DNA from: CAVQBC01 sp963848415
Lineage (GTDB): Bacteria > Actinomycetota > Thermoleophilia > Solirubrobacterales > Solirubrobacteraceae
Direction: 5' to 3'
Length of the DNA: 64,000 bases
Assembly: GCA_963848415.1 (NCBI GenBank)
Contig: CAWKDN010000001.1
Coordinates: 1,364,001-1,428,000, forward strand
Positions within the stretch are counted from its first letter, which is position 1. Each line of letters starts with the position of its first letter. Below are positions 8,511-19,728 of the stretch, piece after piece. The notes beneath the pieces are model-generated. The model ran no database searches. It was not told where the DNA came from and saw nothing but the letters and a program-made list of their open reading frames with translations. The position numbers and the translations under genes are program-made.

Positions 8511-9500
8511 CTAGAAGCCGTGGCCGCCCCGCTCGGCCTCCCAGCGCTCGAGCGCCAGCGCCAGCAGGCGGTCGCACAACTCCGGGAAGCCCAGGCCGCT
8601 TGCCTCCCACAGCTTCGGGTACACGCTCGTCGCGGTGAAGCCGGGCATGGTGTTGAGCTCGTTGACGAGCACCTGCTCGCCCTCGACGAAGAAGTCCACC
8701 CGGGCCAGCCCCGCGCAACCGGCGCGCACGAACGTCTCGCGCGCCAGCCGCCGGATCTCTGCGGTCACGGCATCCGACACGCGCGCCGGGACGACGAGCT
8801 CCATGCCGCCCGCGGCGTACTTGGCCTCGTAGTCGTACCAGTCGGCCCCCTGCAGCACGATCTCCCCCGGGACGGAGGCCTCGGGCTCGTCGTTGCCCAG
8901 CACCGAGCACTCGACCTCGATCCCGGCCGAGAAGGCCTCGACGATCACGAGCCCGTCGTGGGAGAAGGCGGCCTCCAGAGACGGGCCGAGGTCGGCCTCC
9001 GACCATACCTTCGCGATCCCGACCGACGAGCCGAGCCGCGCGGGCTTGACGAACAGCGGCGTGCCGAGCTGGGCCAGCCCCGCCCGCACCGCCGCGGGGG
9101 CCGCGCGCCACTCGGCCTCGCGCACGGCCGCATAATCCACCTGCGGGACCTCGGCGGAGGAGAGCACCTCCTTGAAGACGATCTTGTCCATGCACAGCGC
9201 CGAGCCCAGCACGCCGGCGCCGACGTAGGGGACGTCGAGCAGCTCGAGCACGCCCTGCACCGTGCCGTCCTCGCCGAACGGCCCGTGCAGCACCGGGAAG
9301 ACCGCGTCCGCGCCGAGCAACCCGCCGCCGGGCTGCAGCGCGAGCTCGGCGTCGTCGTGCCGCCAGGCCCCGGCGCGCGCGATCGTGACGCCGACGACGT
9401 CGTGCCCCGCCGCCCGCAGCCCGTCCGCCACCGCGGCGGAGGACCGCAGCGAGACGTCGTGCTCCGACGAGCGCCCGCCGCCCAGGACCACGACCCGCAC
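8511..9500 (-). CDS. ddl: D-alanine--D-alanine ligase
   Basis: 329 residues, GTG 9498-9500. ATP-grasp enzyme joining two D-Ala for peptidoglycan. The canonical residues are present: SSEHDVSLRS near the start (substrate Glu), KPARLGSSVGI, the omega loop WYDYEAKY with the D-Ala-selecting Tyr, and NELNTMPGFT for Mg binding. It is the last gene of the cell-wall/kinase operon, 2 bp after the pknB stop. A second, more divergent paralogue lies at 38796-39761. Confidence 0.93.
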   Translation of the reverse strand: MRVVVLGGGRSSEHDVSLRSSAAVADGLRAAGHDVVGVTIARAGAWRHDDAELALQPGGGLLGADAVFPVLHGPFGEDGTVQGVLELLDVPYVGAGVLGSALCMDKIVFKEVLSSAEVPQVDYAAVREAEWRAAPAAVRAGLAQLGTPLFVKPARLGSSVGIAKVWSEADLGPSLEAAFSHDGLVIVEAFSAGIEVECSVLGNDEPEASVPGEIVLQGADWYDYEAKYAAGGMELVVPARVSDAVTAEIRRLARETFVRAGCAGLARVDFFVEGEQVLVNELNTMPGFTATSVYPKLWEASGLGFPELCDRLLALALERWEAERGGHGF

Positions 9501-9502
9501 CG

Positions 9503-11332
9503 CTAGGGCTCCGGCGTCGGGTCGGGGTCGGGCGGCGTGTACTCGCCCACCACGAGCGTCACGCGCGCGTCCGGCGCGACCTGGTCGCCGCCCGGCGGGT
9601 TCTGGCTGACCACGATGCCGTCCTCGTCCGGGGTGTCGACGGTCTGGGCGCGCTGGCGCGTGCGCAGGCCGGCCTCGTCCACCGCGTCGACCGCGTCGGC
9701 GACCGGCAGCCCCTCGACCTCGGGCACCTGCACCTCGGCCGGCGCCTGGGCGACGGTCAGCGCGACCGTCGAGCCCTGGGCCGCCTCGCTGCCCGCCGCC
9801 GGGTTCTGGCTGAGGACCGTGTTGGGCGCCTGGTCGGACGTCTGCTCCTGCAGGCTGAAGCGCAGCCCCGCCGCCTCGAGCTGGCTGGACGCGGCGTCAG
9901 CGTCCTCGCCGACGACGTCGGGCACGTCCACCTGCGTCGGCCCGGAGGAGACGGCCAGGGTCACGGTGCCCCCGACCGTCGCCTGCGAGCCCTCGGGCGG
10001 CGCGGCGGAGATCACGCGGCCGGCCTCGACGTCGTCGGAGGCCTGCTCGCGCGCGTCGACCGCGAAGCCGGCGTCCGCGAGGCGCCGCGTCGCCGAGCGC
10101 TGTGTCAGCCCCACCACCGCCGGCACCGTCGCGTCCCCCGGGCCGCTGGAGACGATCAGGGCGACGGTCGAGCCCTCGTCGGCCCGCTCGCCCGGGCTGG
10201 GGCGCTGGGTGGCGACGCGATCGCGCGGGACGTCGGCGTTGCGGACCGTCTCGATGTCGACCTCGAAGCCCTCGTTGCCCAGCCGCGTGGCGGCCACGCT
10301 GGAGGTCTGGTTGACGACGTTGGGCACCGTGACCTGGTCGGGGCGCAGCAGCAGGTAGGCGCCGACGCACAGCGCCAGGACGGCGAGCGCGAGCCCCACC
10401 CACAGCAGCCAGCGCCGGTTGCGGGCGTCGTCCTCCTCGAGCACCTCGAGCGCCGCCGGGTCGATGACCGGATAGCCGTCGGTGTCCAGCCGCGGACCCG
10501 GGTCGCCGCCATCGCGGGCGTCCTCGAGCGCGGCGATGAACTCGTCGGCGTCGACGAAGCGGCGGGCCGGGTCCTTGGCCATCGCGCGCAGCACGACCCC
10601 CTCGAGCGCCGGCGAGAGGCGCGCGTTGAGCCGTCCGGGCGGCAGGGGCGCCTCGGTCACCTGCCGCAGCGCGACCGAGACGGCGGAGTCGCCGTCGAAC
10701 GGGACTCGCCCGGTCAGACACTCATAGAGGACGATCCCCGTCGAGTAGAGGTCTGTGCGCGGCGTGATCGCGTGGCCCTGGGCCTGCTCCGGGGAGAGGT
10801 ACTGGGCCGTGCCGAGGATCGAGCCGGTCTCGGTCATGTCCGAGGCGCCCGCGCGGGCGATCCCGAAGTCGGTCACCTTGGCCACGTCCTCGTCGTCGAC
10901 GAGGACGTTCTGGGGCTTGATGTCGCGGTGCACGATGCCGTGCCGGTGCGCGTAGCGCAGCGCGCGCAGCACCTGGATGACGAGGTCGATCGCGCGCTCG
11001 GGCTCGAGCGGGCCTTGGTCGCGGATGATCTGCTTGAGCGAGCGGCCCTCGATCAGCTCCATCGCGATGTAGGAGGTGCCGTCCCACTCGCCACGATCGA
11101 AGACGCCGACCACGTTCGGGTGCTGCAGCCGCGCGGCGGCGGACGCCTCGCGCCGGAAGCGCTCGACGAACTCGCCGTCCTCGGCGAAGCGCTGGTAGAG
11201 CAGCTTGAGCGCCACCTGGCGGCCGAGCTGCAGGTCCTCGGCCTGGTAGACGTCCGCCATCCCGCCCGAGCCGACCCGGCGCTCGATCCGGTAGCGCTCG
11301 TCGACGACCGTGTCGCGCGTGATGCCGGCCAC
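9503..11332 (-). CDS. pknB: PASTA-domain Ser/Thr protein kinase (PknB)
   Basis: 609 residues, GTG 11330-11332. The kinase domain (about 14-275) has GSGGMADVYQAED, VALKLL, HRDIKPQNVLV, DFGIARA and GTAQYLSPEQ. A single membrane helix (WLLWVGLALAVLALCVGAYL) lies near 312-332, followed by four extracellular PASTA repeats (each beginning V-x-VP-x-V) and a Pro-rich tail. In the family, PASTA repeats bind muropeptides or lipid II, and the kinase controls division and wall synthesis. It lies 9 bp downstream of the PBP gene, in the classic actinobacterial order. Confidence 0.96.
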   Translation of the reverse strand: MAGITRDTVVDERYRIERRVGSGGMADVYQAEDLQLGRQVALKLLYQRFAEDGEFVERFRREASAAARLQHPNVVGVFDRGEWDGTSYIAMELIEGRSLKQIIRDQGPLEPERAIDLVIQVLRALRYAHRHGIVHRDIKPQNVLVDDEDVAKVTDFGIARAGASDMTETGSILGTAQYLSPEQAQGHAITPRTDLYSTGIVLYECLTGRVPFDGDSAVSVALRQVTEAPLPPGRLNARLSPALEGVVLRAMAKDPARRFVDADEFIAALEDARDGGDPGPRLDTDGYPVIDPAALEVLEEDDARNRRWLLWVGLALAVLALCVGAYLLLRPDQVTVPNVVNQTSSVAATRLGNEGFEVDIETVRNADVPRDRVATQRPSPGERADEGSTVALIVSSGPGDATVPAVVGLTQRSATRRLADAGFAVDAREQASDDVEAGRVISAAPPEGSQATVGGTVTLAVSSGPTQVDVPDVVGEDADAASSQLEAAGLRFSLQEQTSDQAPNTVLSQNPAAGSEAAQGSTVALTVAQAPAEVQVPEVEGLPVADAVDAVDEAGLRTRQRAQTVDTPDEDGIVVSQNPPGGDQVAPDARVTLVVGEYTPPDPDPTPEP

Positions 11333-11341
11333 CGCGAGGAC

Positions 11342-12760
11342 TCAGCGCTCCAGCGCCTGCAGCACGGCCTTGGCGATCGGCGCGGCGACCGTCCCGCCCT
11401 GGCCCTGCACGCGCTCGACGACGACGGCCACGGCCGTGCGGTCGGTGAACCCGATGAACCACGGGTCGTTGATGCCGGCGTCGACGTCGACCTCCGCGGT
11501 GCCGGTCTTGCCCGCCACCTCGACGCCCTCCAGCGCCGCCGCCGTGCCCGTTCCCTCACGCACCACGTTGCGCATCATCGTCCCGAGCTCGGCGGCGGTT
11601 CGGGCGCTGACCACGCGCTCGGCGCGGCGCGGCTCGATCTCGTCGGACGTGCGCCCGTCGGGGTCGACGAGCCGGTCGCCCAGGCGCGGCTCCATGCGCA
11701 CGCCGCCGTTGCCGATCGTCTGGGCGACCGTGGCCATCTGCAGCGGCGTCACGAGCAGGGTGGACTGGCCGATCGCCAGCCGGCCGAGGTCGACCGATCT
11801 CGAGCTCGGGCGTACGGGGCGCCCGCGGCGGTAGGCGCCGCTGGGGTCGAGCTGGTCGGCGGGATAGTCCAGCGGCGGCTTGGCGTAGAAGCCGAACTTC
11901 TCCATGTACTCGCCCATCGTCCCCCGGCCCACGTCCACGCCCACCTGAGCCCACACCGTGTTGACGGAGTTCGTCAGCGCGGTGGTCAGGTCGATCGGGC
12001 CGAAGCTCTGGTCGCCCGAGTTGTTCAGCGGCACGCCCGAGATCGTCTTCGGGCTGCTGCCGTCGACCACCGAGCCCGGCGTGAAGCGCCCGGCGTCCAG
12101 CGCCGCGGCGGCGGTGACCACCTTGAAGGTGGAGCCGGGCGGATAGCCGATCTGGGTCGCGCGGTTGAACAGCGGCGAGTTGGCGCTGTCGGTGTTCAGC
12201 CGCTCGAGCCGGCCGGCCTGGTCGAGGCCGTTGGGATCGAAGCCGGGCACCGACGCCATCACGCGCACGCGGCCGGTGTCGACGTCGAGCGCGACGACGG
12301 CGCCCTTGCGCCCGCCCAGGCCCTGCAACGCGACGCGCTGGGCCGCCGGGTCAAGCGTCGTGCGCAGGTCGTCGCCCTCCCGGTCCTGGCCGAGGATCGA
12401 GTCCACCGCGGAGACCAGCTCGGTCTCGCGGCCGGTGAGCGGGTCGTTGTACTCGCGCTCGAGGCCGGCGCGGCCGATGTTCGTGAACGAGTAGCCGACG
12501 GCGTGGCTGAAGAGCTCGCCCGCCGGGTAGCGCCGCGTGAACGTGCCGCCGCCGGCGCCGACGCTGCGGGCGAGCACCTCGCCGTCCGCTGCGCGGATCA
12601 GGCCGCGCTCGATGCGCGCCTCCTCGAGCAGCTCGCGCCGGTTGTTGGGGTTCGTGCGCAGCGCCTCGGCGTCGAACACCGACCAGCGCGAGGTGAAGCC
12701 CACCAGCAGAGCGAAGAGGACCACGACGAGCCCGAAGAGCTTGACGACGGGGGCGTTCAT
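11342..12760 (-). CDS. pbpA: Class B penicillin-binding protein (PbpA/FtsI-like transpeptidase)
   Basis: 472 residues from ATG 12758-12760, overlapping the rodA stop by 4 bp. It has one N-terminal membrane helix (FGLVVVLFALLVGF). The transpeptidase domain carries PPGSTFKVV (active-site Ser and Lys), SVN (SxN) and AGKTGTAEV (KTG). It cross-links peptidoglycan on the outer face of the membrane with the SEDS partner encoded just upstream. The length is normal for PbpA of the actinobacterial rodA-pbpA pair. Confidence 0.95.
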   Translation of the reverse strand: MNAPVVKLFGLVVVLFALLVGFTSRWSVFDAEALRTNPNNRRELLEEARIERGLIRAADGEVLARSVGAGGGTFTRRYPAGELFSHAVGYSFTNIGRAGLEREYNDPLTGRETELVSAVDSILGQDREGDDLRTTLDPAAQRVALQGLGGRKGAVVALDVDTGRVRVMASVPGFDPNGLDQAGRLERLNTDSANSPLFNRATQIGYPPGSTFKVVTAAAALDAGRFTPGSVVDGSSPKTISGVPLNNSGDQSFGPIDLTTALTNSVNTVWAQVGVDVGRGTMGEYMEKFGFYAKPPLDYPADQLDPSGAYRRGRPVRPSSRSVDLGRLAIGQSTLLVTPLQMATVAQTIGNGGVRMEPRLGDRLVDPDGRTSDEIEPRRAERVVSARTAAELGTMMRNVVREGTGTAAALEGVEVAGKTGTAEVDVDAGINDPWFIGFTDRTAVAVVVERVQGQGGTVAAPIAKAVLQALER

Positions 12761-14070
12761 CGCTCCTCGGAGGCGCGCAGCGGGCGGCGCGCGCGGTCGG
12801 AGACGAGCAGCAGCAGCGCGAGCAGCACGAAGTTGGCGACGATCGAGGAGCCGCCGTAGGAGACGAAGGGCAGCGTGACGCCGGTCAGCGGGATCACTCG
12901 CGTCACGCCGCCGACGATCACGAACACCTGCAGCGCGAACACCGCGGCCAGACCGGCGGCCAGCAGCTTGGAGAACGAGTCGCGGGCCAGCATCGCGACC
13001 TTGAAGCCGCGCTCGGCGAACAGCAGGTAGACGAGCATCAGCCCGCAGGCGCCGACGAGCCCGAGCTCGTTGACGATCACCGCGTAGATCAGGTCGGTCT
13101 CGGGCGCCGGCAGGATCGACGCCCCGGTCGGCAAGCGCAGCAGCGACTCCCCGAAGCCGGTGCCGAACAGCCCGCCGTCGGCCTGGGCGAACAGCGACTG
13201 GGCGATCTGGTAGCCCTGCTTGTCCACCCACGACGGGTTGAACGGGTCCAGCCAGATGTCCACCCGATCCTGCACGTGGCCGACGGTCGAGGCGAAGAAC
13301 CACGCCCCGAGCGCGAACAGCGCCATCCCGATGACCACGAACGAGAAGCGGCTCGTGGCGACGTAGAGCAGCGCCAGGAAGGCGCCGAAGTACATCAGCG
13401 AAGAGCCGAGGTCGCGGATGAAGACCAGCATCAACATCGCCGCGCCCCACACCACCAGCAGCGGGCCGAGGTGCTTGAGCGGCGGGATCGTGACCCCGAG
13501 CACGCGGCGCGAGCCCTGCACGAGCACCTGGCGGGTGTCGCGCAGGTAGGCCGCCAGGAAGACGACGATCGCGAGCTTGCCGAACTCCGCGGGCTGGAAG
13601 GAGACGGGGCCGATCCCGACGCCGAGGTAGGCGCCGTTGACCTGCTGGCCGATCCCCGGCACGCGCGGCAGGAACAACAGCGCCAGCCCGGCGGCCGCGA
13701 TCGTGTAGCGGTAGCGCTCGAGCACGCGGACGTCGTTGCGCAGCAGGATGATCGTGATGGCGAACAGCGCGAGCCCGACGACGAACCACTGCGCCTGCTC
13801 GCGCGCCAGGTCCTCGTCGATGCGGTAGATCATCACCAGCCCGAAGCAGGCCAGCACCGCGACGAGCGGGAACAGGTAGGGGTCCGCGGCGGGCAGCGTG
13901 AAGCGGATCACCACGTGGGTGGCCAGGCACAGCGCGAGGAAGATGCCGCCGTAGGTGAGCGAGACGTCGGAGAGGACCTCGGAGCGCTGGATGAAGATGG
14001 CCGCGAAGCCCGCCGTCAGCAGCAGCGAGGCGGGCACCAGCGCGAGCAGCTCGCGGTTGCGGGCGCTCAC
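12757..14070 (-). CDS. rodA: RodA/FtsW-family (SEDS) peptidoglycan glycosyltransferase
   Basis: 437 residues, GTG 14068-14070, with 4-bp overlaps to both neighbours. There are about 10-12 hydrophobic helices. SEDS signatures include FQPAEFGKLA, the large extracellular loop with DPFNP and GESLLRLPTG, PETDLIYAVIVNELG, and VIPLTGVTLPFVSYGGSS. It polymerises lipid II and works with the class B PBP encoded next. Confidence 0.95.
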   Translation of the reverse strand: MSARNRELLALVPASLLLTAGFAAIFIQRSEVLSDVSLTYGGIFLALCLATHVVIRFTLPAADPYLFPLVAVLACFGLVMIYRIDEDLAREQAQWFVVGLALFAITIILLRNDVRVLERYRYTIAAAGLALLFLPRVPGIGQQVNGAYLGVGIGPVSFQPAEFGKLAIVVFLAAYLRDTRQVLVQGSRRVLGVTIPPLKHLGPLLVVWGAAMLMLVFIRDLGSSLMYFGAFLALLYVATSRFSFVVIGMALFALGAWFFASTVGHVQDRVDIWLDPFNPSWVDKQGYQIAQSLFAQADGGLFGTGFGESLLRLPTGASILPAPETDLIYAVIVNELGLVGACGLMLVYLLFAERGFKVAMLARDSFSKLLAAGLAAVFALQVFVIVGGVTRVIPLTGVTLPFVSYGGSSIVANFVLLALLLLVSDRARRPLRASEER

Positions 14071-15308
14071 CGGTCCAGCTGCCCGCGCTCGAGCGCGATC
14101 ACGAGGTTCTCGGCGTCGTCCTTGGAGCGCAGCTTGTGGTCGGTGAAGACCTCCCGGCGTGCGGGCGGCACCGCGTCGATCGTCACGCCGGAGCCGGCGT
14201 AGCGCTCGTAGAGGCGGATGCCCGCCGGCAGCTCATAGGGCAGCCCGCGGAAGATCGCCACCGAGCGCCCGTCGCGCGGGTCGGTGCCGACGAAGTAGAC
14301 GGCGCGCGTCGCCATCCACGCCGACAGGACGAGCACGACGGCGAAGAAGGCGATCAGCGCGCCGCCCACGCCCATCCGCAGCCGGCGGCGGCGCCCGCGG
14401 CGGCGGCCCTCGCCCTCGTGCGCGTCCGGCGCGCCGGCCGGCTCGGCGATCGGCTGCGCGGGCGCCCGCGCGGGCCGCAGCGCGGTCATCGACGCGGTCG
14501 CGCCGTCGCCGCCGTCGCCCGTGCGGCCGCGGAGCGTCTCGTGCTCGACCGTCTCCTGGGCGGCGGCCGCCTCGGCCGCTGCCGCGTCGGCGGGTGCGAC
14601 CGACTCCAGGCGGAAGAGCACGACGGTGATGTTGTCGCGCCCGCCCGCCTCGTTGGCGGCTGCGATCAGCGCGCGGCCCGCCTGCTCGAGCGATCCGGCC
14701 CGCTCGAGCACGTCGCGCACCTGCGCCTCGCCGACCATCGAGGTCAGGCCGTCCGAGCACAGCAGAACTACGTCGCCGGCGTCCGCGTTGTAGCGGTCGA
14801 CGTCGACCTCGACCGAGGCCTCGGGACCCAGCGCCCGCGTGATCACCGAGCGCTGCGGATGGCTCTCGGCCTCCTCCTCGGTCAGCTTCCCGCGCGCGAT
14901 CAGCTCGCCGACCAGCGAGTGGTCGCGGGTCAGGCGCACCAGGTCGCCGCCGCGCAGCAGGTAGGCGCGCGAGTCGCCCACGTGGGCGACCACCAGCTCG
15001 TCCTCGGCGACGAAGGCGGCGGTGACGGTGGTGCCCATCCCGGCCCGCTGCTCCTCGGCCTGGGAGCGATCGTAGATCGAGCGGTTGGCATCGTGGATGA
15101 CCGCCAGCAGACCCTCGGAGGGCGGCCCCTGCGGCAGGCCGCCGCGGAAGGAGGCCACCGCCATCTCGGAGGCCACCTCGCCCGCCTGCGCGCCGCCCAT
15201 GCCGTCGGCGACCACGAACAACGGCGCGCGCACGTAGAGGTTGTCCTCGTTGCCCTGGCGCTGCCGGCCCTGGTCGGTGCCGTGCCACTGCTCTGCGATC
15301 CGCAACAC
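14067..15308 (-). CDS. pstP: PP2C-type Ser/Thr phosphatase (PstP)
   Basis: 413 residues from GTG 15306-15308 (VLRIAEQWHGTDQG); the frame is open upstream but overlaps fhaB. Catalytic PP2C region about 1-235: QGNEDN, VVADGMGG (metal Asp and Gly), HVGDSRAYL, TRDHSLV, LLCSDGL and GGRDNITVV. An Ala-rich linker, an Arg-rich patch, one membrane helix (GGALIAFFAVVLVLSAWMA, about 305-325) and a small outer domain follow. It reverses phosphorylation by the kinases of this operon. Confidence 0.93.
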   Translation of the reverse strand: MLRIAEQWHGTDQGRQRQGNEDNLYVRAPLFVVADGMGGAQAGEVASEMAVASFRGGLPQGPPSEGLLAVIHDANRSIYDRSQAEEQRAGMGTTVTAAFVAEDELVVAHVGDSRAYLLRGGDLVRLTRDHSLVGELIARGKLTEEEAESHPQRSVITRALGPEASVEVDVDRYNADAGDVVLLCSDGLTSMVGEAQVRDVLERAGSLEQAGRALIAAANEAGGRDNITVVLFRLESVAPADAAAAEAAAAQETVEHETLRGRTGDGGDGATASMTALRPARAPAQPIAEPAGAPDAHEGEGRRRGRRRRLRMGVGGALIAFFAVVLVLSAWMATRAVYFVGTDPRDGRSVAIFRGLPYELPAGIRLYERYAGSGVTIDAVPPARREVFTDHKLRSKDDAENLVIALERGQLDR

Positions 15309-15322
15309 GCCTAGATCGCCAT

Positions 15323-15817
15323 CTAGCGCTCGAAGGTGAACTCGGAGTCGCCGATCCGGATGCGGTCGCCCGCGTGCAGTGGCTGGGGGCCGCGCAATGG
15401 CTCGCCGTTGAGGTAGGTGCCGTTCGTGGAGCCGAGGTCCTCGAGCACCACCACCCCGCCCTGCGGGGCCAGGCGGGCGTGAGCGGAGGAGGCGAAGGCG
15501 TCCTCGAGCCGGATGTCGGCCTGGTCGCCGCGTCCGAGCACCGCCCCGTCGGAGAGGTCGTAGGCCGAGCCGGACCGCAGCCCGGCACCGGTGCGCACGC
15601 GCAGCCGGGGCTGCTCCTCCGGCCCGCCGCCGTCGGCCCCGTCGGCCATGTGCAGCCCGGTGGCGTCGTCGTGGTCGGCGTCCTCGAAGGCGCCGCGCGC
15701 CGGGCCGGCGGTGCGCCGCAGGTCCTTCATGGCCGACCGCGCCATCCACAGCAGGAAGAGGTAGAGGATGGCCAGGAACCCGAACTTCAGGGCGACGGCG
15801 AGTGGATCGAGGGCCAC
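15323..15817 (-). CDS. fhaB: FHA-domain membrane-anchored protein (FhaB/FipA-like)
   Basis: 164 residues, GTG 15815-15817. It has an N-terminal hydrophobic anchor (FGFLAILYLFLLWMA), an acidic linker and a C-terminal FHA domain (about 85-164) with GRGDQADIRL, the SSAHARL phosphothreonine loop and LGSTNGTYLNG. It binds Thr-phosphorylated partners of the PknB system at the membrane. It lies between fhaA and the phosphatase, as in mycobacteria. Confidence 0.9.
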   Translation of the reverse strand: MALDPLAVALKFGFLAILYLFLLWMARSAMKDLRRTAGPARGAFEDADHDDATGLHMADGADGGGPEEQPRLRVRTGAGLRSGSAYDLSDGAVLGRGDQADIRLEDAFASSAHARLAPQGGVVVLEDLGSTNGTYLNGEPLRGPQPLHAGDRIRIGDSEFTFER

Positions 15818-15821
15818 GCGC

Positions 15822-16586
15822 CTACCCCAGCTCGAAGACGATGTGGGTGGTACCGACCTCGAGCGCGTCGCCGGGCTTGAGCGACTGCGCGCCCTCGATG
15901 CGCCGGCCGTTGACCTTGATGCCGTTGGTCGAGCCGAGGTCGCGGACGATCCAGGAGCCGCCCGAGGGCAGCACCTCGGCGTGGCGGCGCGAGACGTTGG
16001 CGTCGTCGAGCACCACGTCGCACTCGCGGGAGCGCCCGATGACCGCGCCGGCGGCGCCGAGCACCTCGCTGCGGCCGTCGAGGCGCAGCCGCGCGGTGCC
16101 GCGGCGGGGGTCGGGCTCGCGCAGCGGCTCGGCGAGCCGGTCGGAGGCCGTGTAGACCATCGTGTGGCCCTCGTTGCCCTGGCTCGGGCGCTCGCGGTCG
16201 GGATCGCCGCCGGGACGGACCATGCGTGCCTGGATGCCGAACTCGCCGAGCCGGAGGCGGTCGTCGGTGCGGAACTCGACGACCGGCTGGGTCAGCAGGG
16301 CGATGCGCTCGCGGCGCGCGTGCTCGAGCAGGTAGCCCGAGAGCTCCTCGCGCAGCTCGCCCTCGTAGCCGTCGAACTGCTCGCGATCGGCCTCGGAGAG
16401 CCAGATGGCGTACTCGTTGGGCGCGTAGACGCGCGACAGCGACTGCACCTTGTGCTCGTCCATCTCGCGGGCGAGCTTGCGGGCGATCTCGACCGGGCGC
16501 ACCTCGGACTTGAAGGCGCGCGAGAACGTGCCCTCGACCAGACCGGCGAGCTTGGACTCGAGATTGCGCAGGACGCTCACGGGCAC
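15822..16586 (-). CDS. fhaA: DUF3662 and FHA-domain protein (FhaA)
   Basis: 254 residues from GTG 16584-16586; GTG 16578-16580 (VSVLRNLESK) is also possible. The N-terminal DUF3662 domain (about 3-120: FSRAFKSEVRPVEIARKLAR) is followed by a linker and a C-terminal FHA domain with IGRSRECDVVL, VSRRHAEV and LGSTNGIKVNG. In actinobacteria FhaA binds phosphorylated MviN and other wall-synthesis proteins. The start abuts the stop of the upstream kinase gene (16587-16589), so the two are likely cotranscribed. Confidence 0.92.
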   Translation of the reverse strand: MPVSVLRNLESKLAGLVEGTFSRAFKSEVRPVEIARKLAREMDEHKVQSLSRVYAPNEYAIWLSEADREQFDGYEGELREELSGYLLEHARRERIALLTQPVVEFRTDDRLRLGEFGIQARMVRPGGDPDRERPSQGNEGHTMVYTASDRLAEPLREPDPRRGTARLRLDGRSEVLGAAGAVIGRSRECDVVLDDANVSRRHAEVLPSGGSWIVRDLGSTNGIKVNGRRIEGAQSLKPGDALEVGTTHIVFELG

Positions 16587-18382
<1,796 letters not shown>

Positions 18383-18432
18383 CGTGCAGGAGTTCCACGC
18401 GTGCGCGGCGAAGCCTGCCGGGCGGAGGGCCG

Positions 18433-19626
18433 ATGCCCGACCGGGGCGATCCGGCCGACCCCCGCGTCATACTCACCCAACTCGGTTTCCGCCAAGAAGC
18501 GAGCACTTTGTCCTTCTTCGATGAGGACGACGAGCCCCGCAGGAGAACCCGGCGTCCACGCCGGGCGACGGGTGGGGCCGCCGTCACCGATTCCCAAACC
18601 GTCCTGGTCCGCCGGCTGGTCGCCGGCGCGCTGGCGCTGCTGGTCCTCGTGCTGCTGGCGGTGGCGGTCAACAGCTGCCTGAACTCGCGCCAGGAGAACG
18701 CGCTCAAGGACTACACGCGCGAGGTCTCCTCGATCGCCACCGAGTCCGAACGGCAGGTCGGGCAGGAGTTCTTCAACACGCTGCGCCAGCGCGGCAGCGA
18801 GTCCCCGCAGGACCTCCAGACGGCGATCTCTGGCTTCCGCGCCCAGGCCGAGACCCAGCTCAACCAGGCCGAGGACCTCGACGTCCCCGACGAGATGGAG
18901 CCGGCCCAGCGCTCGCTGCTGATCGCGCTGCAGTTCCGGCGCGACGGGCTCGGCTACATCGCCGAGCGCATCCAGCCCGCGCTGGGCGACCAGGCCGACC
19001 AGGCCGAGGAGGCCGTCACCCAGATCGCCGGGCAGATGGAGGGCTTCCTGGCCTCCGACGTCGTCTACTCCGCCCGCGTGATGCCCCTCATCCGCGGGGT
19101 GCTCGACGACAACGAGGTCGACGGCCAGCAGATCGCCCGCTCCCAGTTCCTGCCCGGCATCCAGTGGATCGTGCCGGCCAACGTCGGCGAGGCGCTCGGC
19201 CAGCAGGTCACCGGCGGCGGGGACACCGGCGCGACGAACGAGCGCGAGCCCGCCCCGGGCTTGCACGGCACCGGCCTCGACGCCGTCTCGGTCGGCGACA
19301 CGGCGCTCGAGCCCAGCCCGGCGCCGAACCGCCTGCCGGCCAGCGAGGACACCACCTTCTCGGTGCGCTTCACCAACCAGGGCGAGAACGACGAGACCGA
19401 CGTCAAGGTCGACCTCGCGATCGAGCCCGAGAACGGGCAGCCGATCCGCGTCTCGCGCACGATCGACACCGTCCGCGCGGGGGCCGAGGCGACCGCCGAG
19501 ATCCCACTCGGCACGCGCCCGCCGCTGGGCGCCGCCACGGTCCGGGTGCTCGTCAACCGCGTGCCCGGCGAGGAGAAGGGCGACAACAACCGCGGCGAGT
19601 ACGACGTCGGCTTCGTCGCGCCGTAG
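18433..19626 (+). CDS. Membrane-anchored extracytoplasmic protein, CARDB-like C-terminus
   Basis: 397 residues from ATG 18433, preceded by GGAGGG (18424-18429). A charged cytoplasmic N-terminus of about 55 residues precedes one membrane helix (LVAGALALLVLVLLAVAV). The outer region is helical (about 85-250), followed by a beta-rich part (about 285-395: TTFSVRFTNQGENDETDVKV) that resembles a CARDB/adhesion-type fold. The gene is divergent from the kinase operon. Its role is unknown; an envelope function is inferred from topology. Confidence 0.7.
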   Translation: MPDRGDPADPRVILTQLGFRQEASTLSFFDEDDEPRRRTRRPRRATGGAAVTDSQTVLVRRLVAGALALLVLVLLAVAVNSCLNSRQENALKDYTREVSSIATESERQVGQEFFNTLRQRGSESPQDLQTAISGFRAQAETQLNQAEDLDVPDEMEPAQRSLLIALQFRRDGLGYIAERIQPALGDQADQAEEAVTQIAGQMEGFLASDVVYSARVMPLIRGVLDDNEVDGQQIARSQFLPGIQWIVPANVGEALGQQVTGGGDTGATNEREPAPGLHGTGLDAVSVGDTALEPSPAPNRLPASEDTTFSVRFTNQGENDETDVKVDLAIEPENGQPIRVSRTIDTVRAGAEATAEIPLGTRPPLGAATVRVLVNRVPGEEKGDNNRGEYDVGFVAP

Positions 19627-19714
19627 GAGATCCCTGAAGAACAGGCCGGCCCGACCGACGGCGGCGTGGACCGAGCCGGGCGCCGCACGGCCCCCTGAGG
19701 CGCCGGGGCCCTCG

Positions 19715-19720
19715 TATCCT
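19715..19720 (+). promoter_or_regulatory. -10 box TATCCT, leaderless start
   Basis: TATCCT ends 8 bp before the GTG of the DUF4446 gene, with no Shine-Dalgarno sequence between. The transcript would begin at or within a couple of bases of the start codon. Confidence 0.45.
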
Positions 19721-19728
19721 CTGGCGCC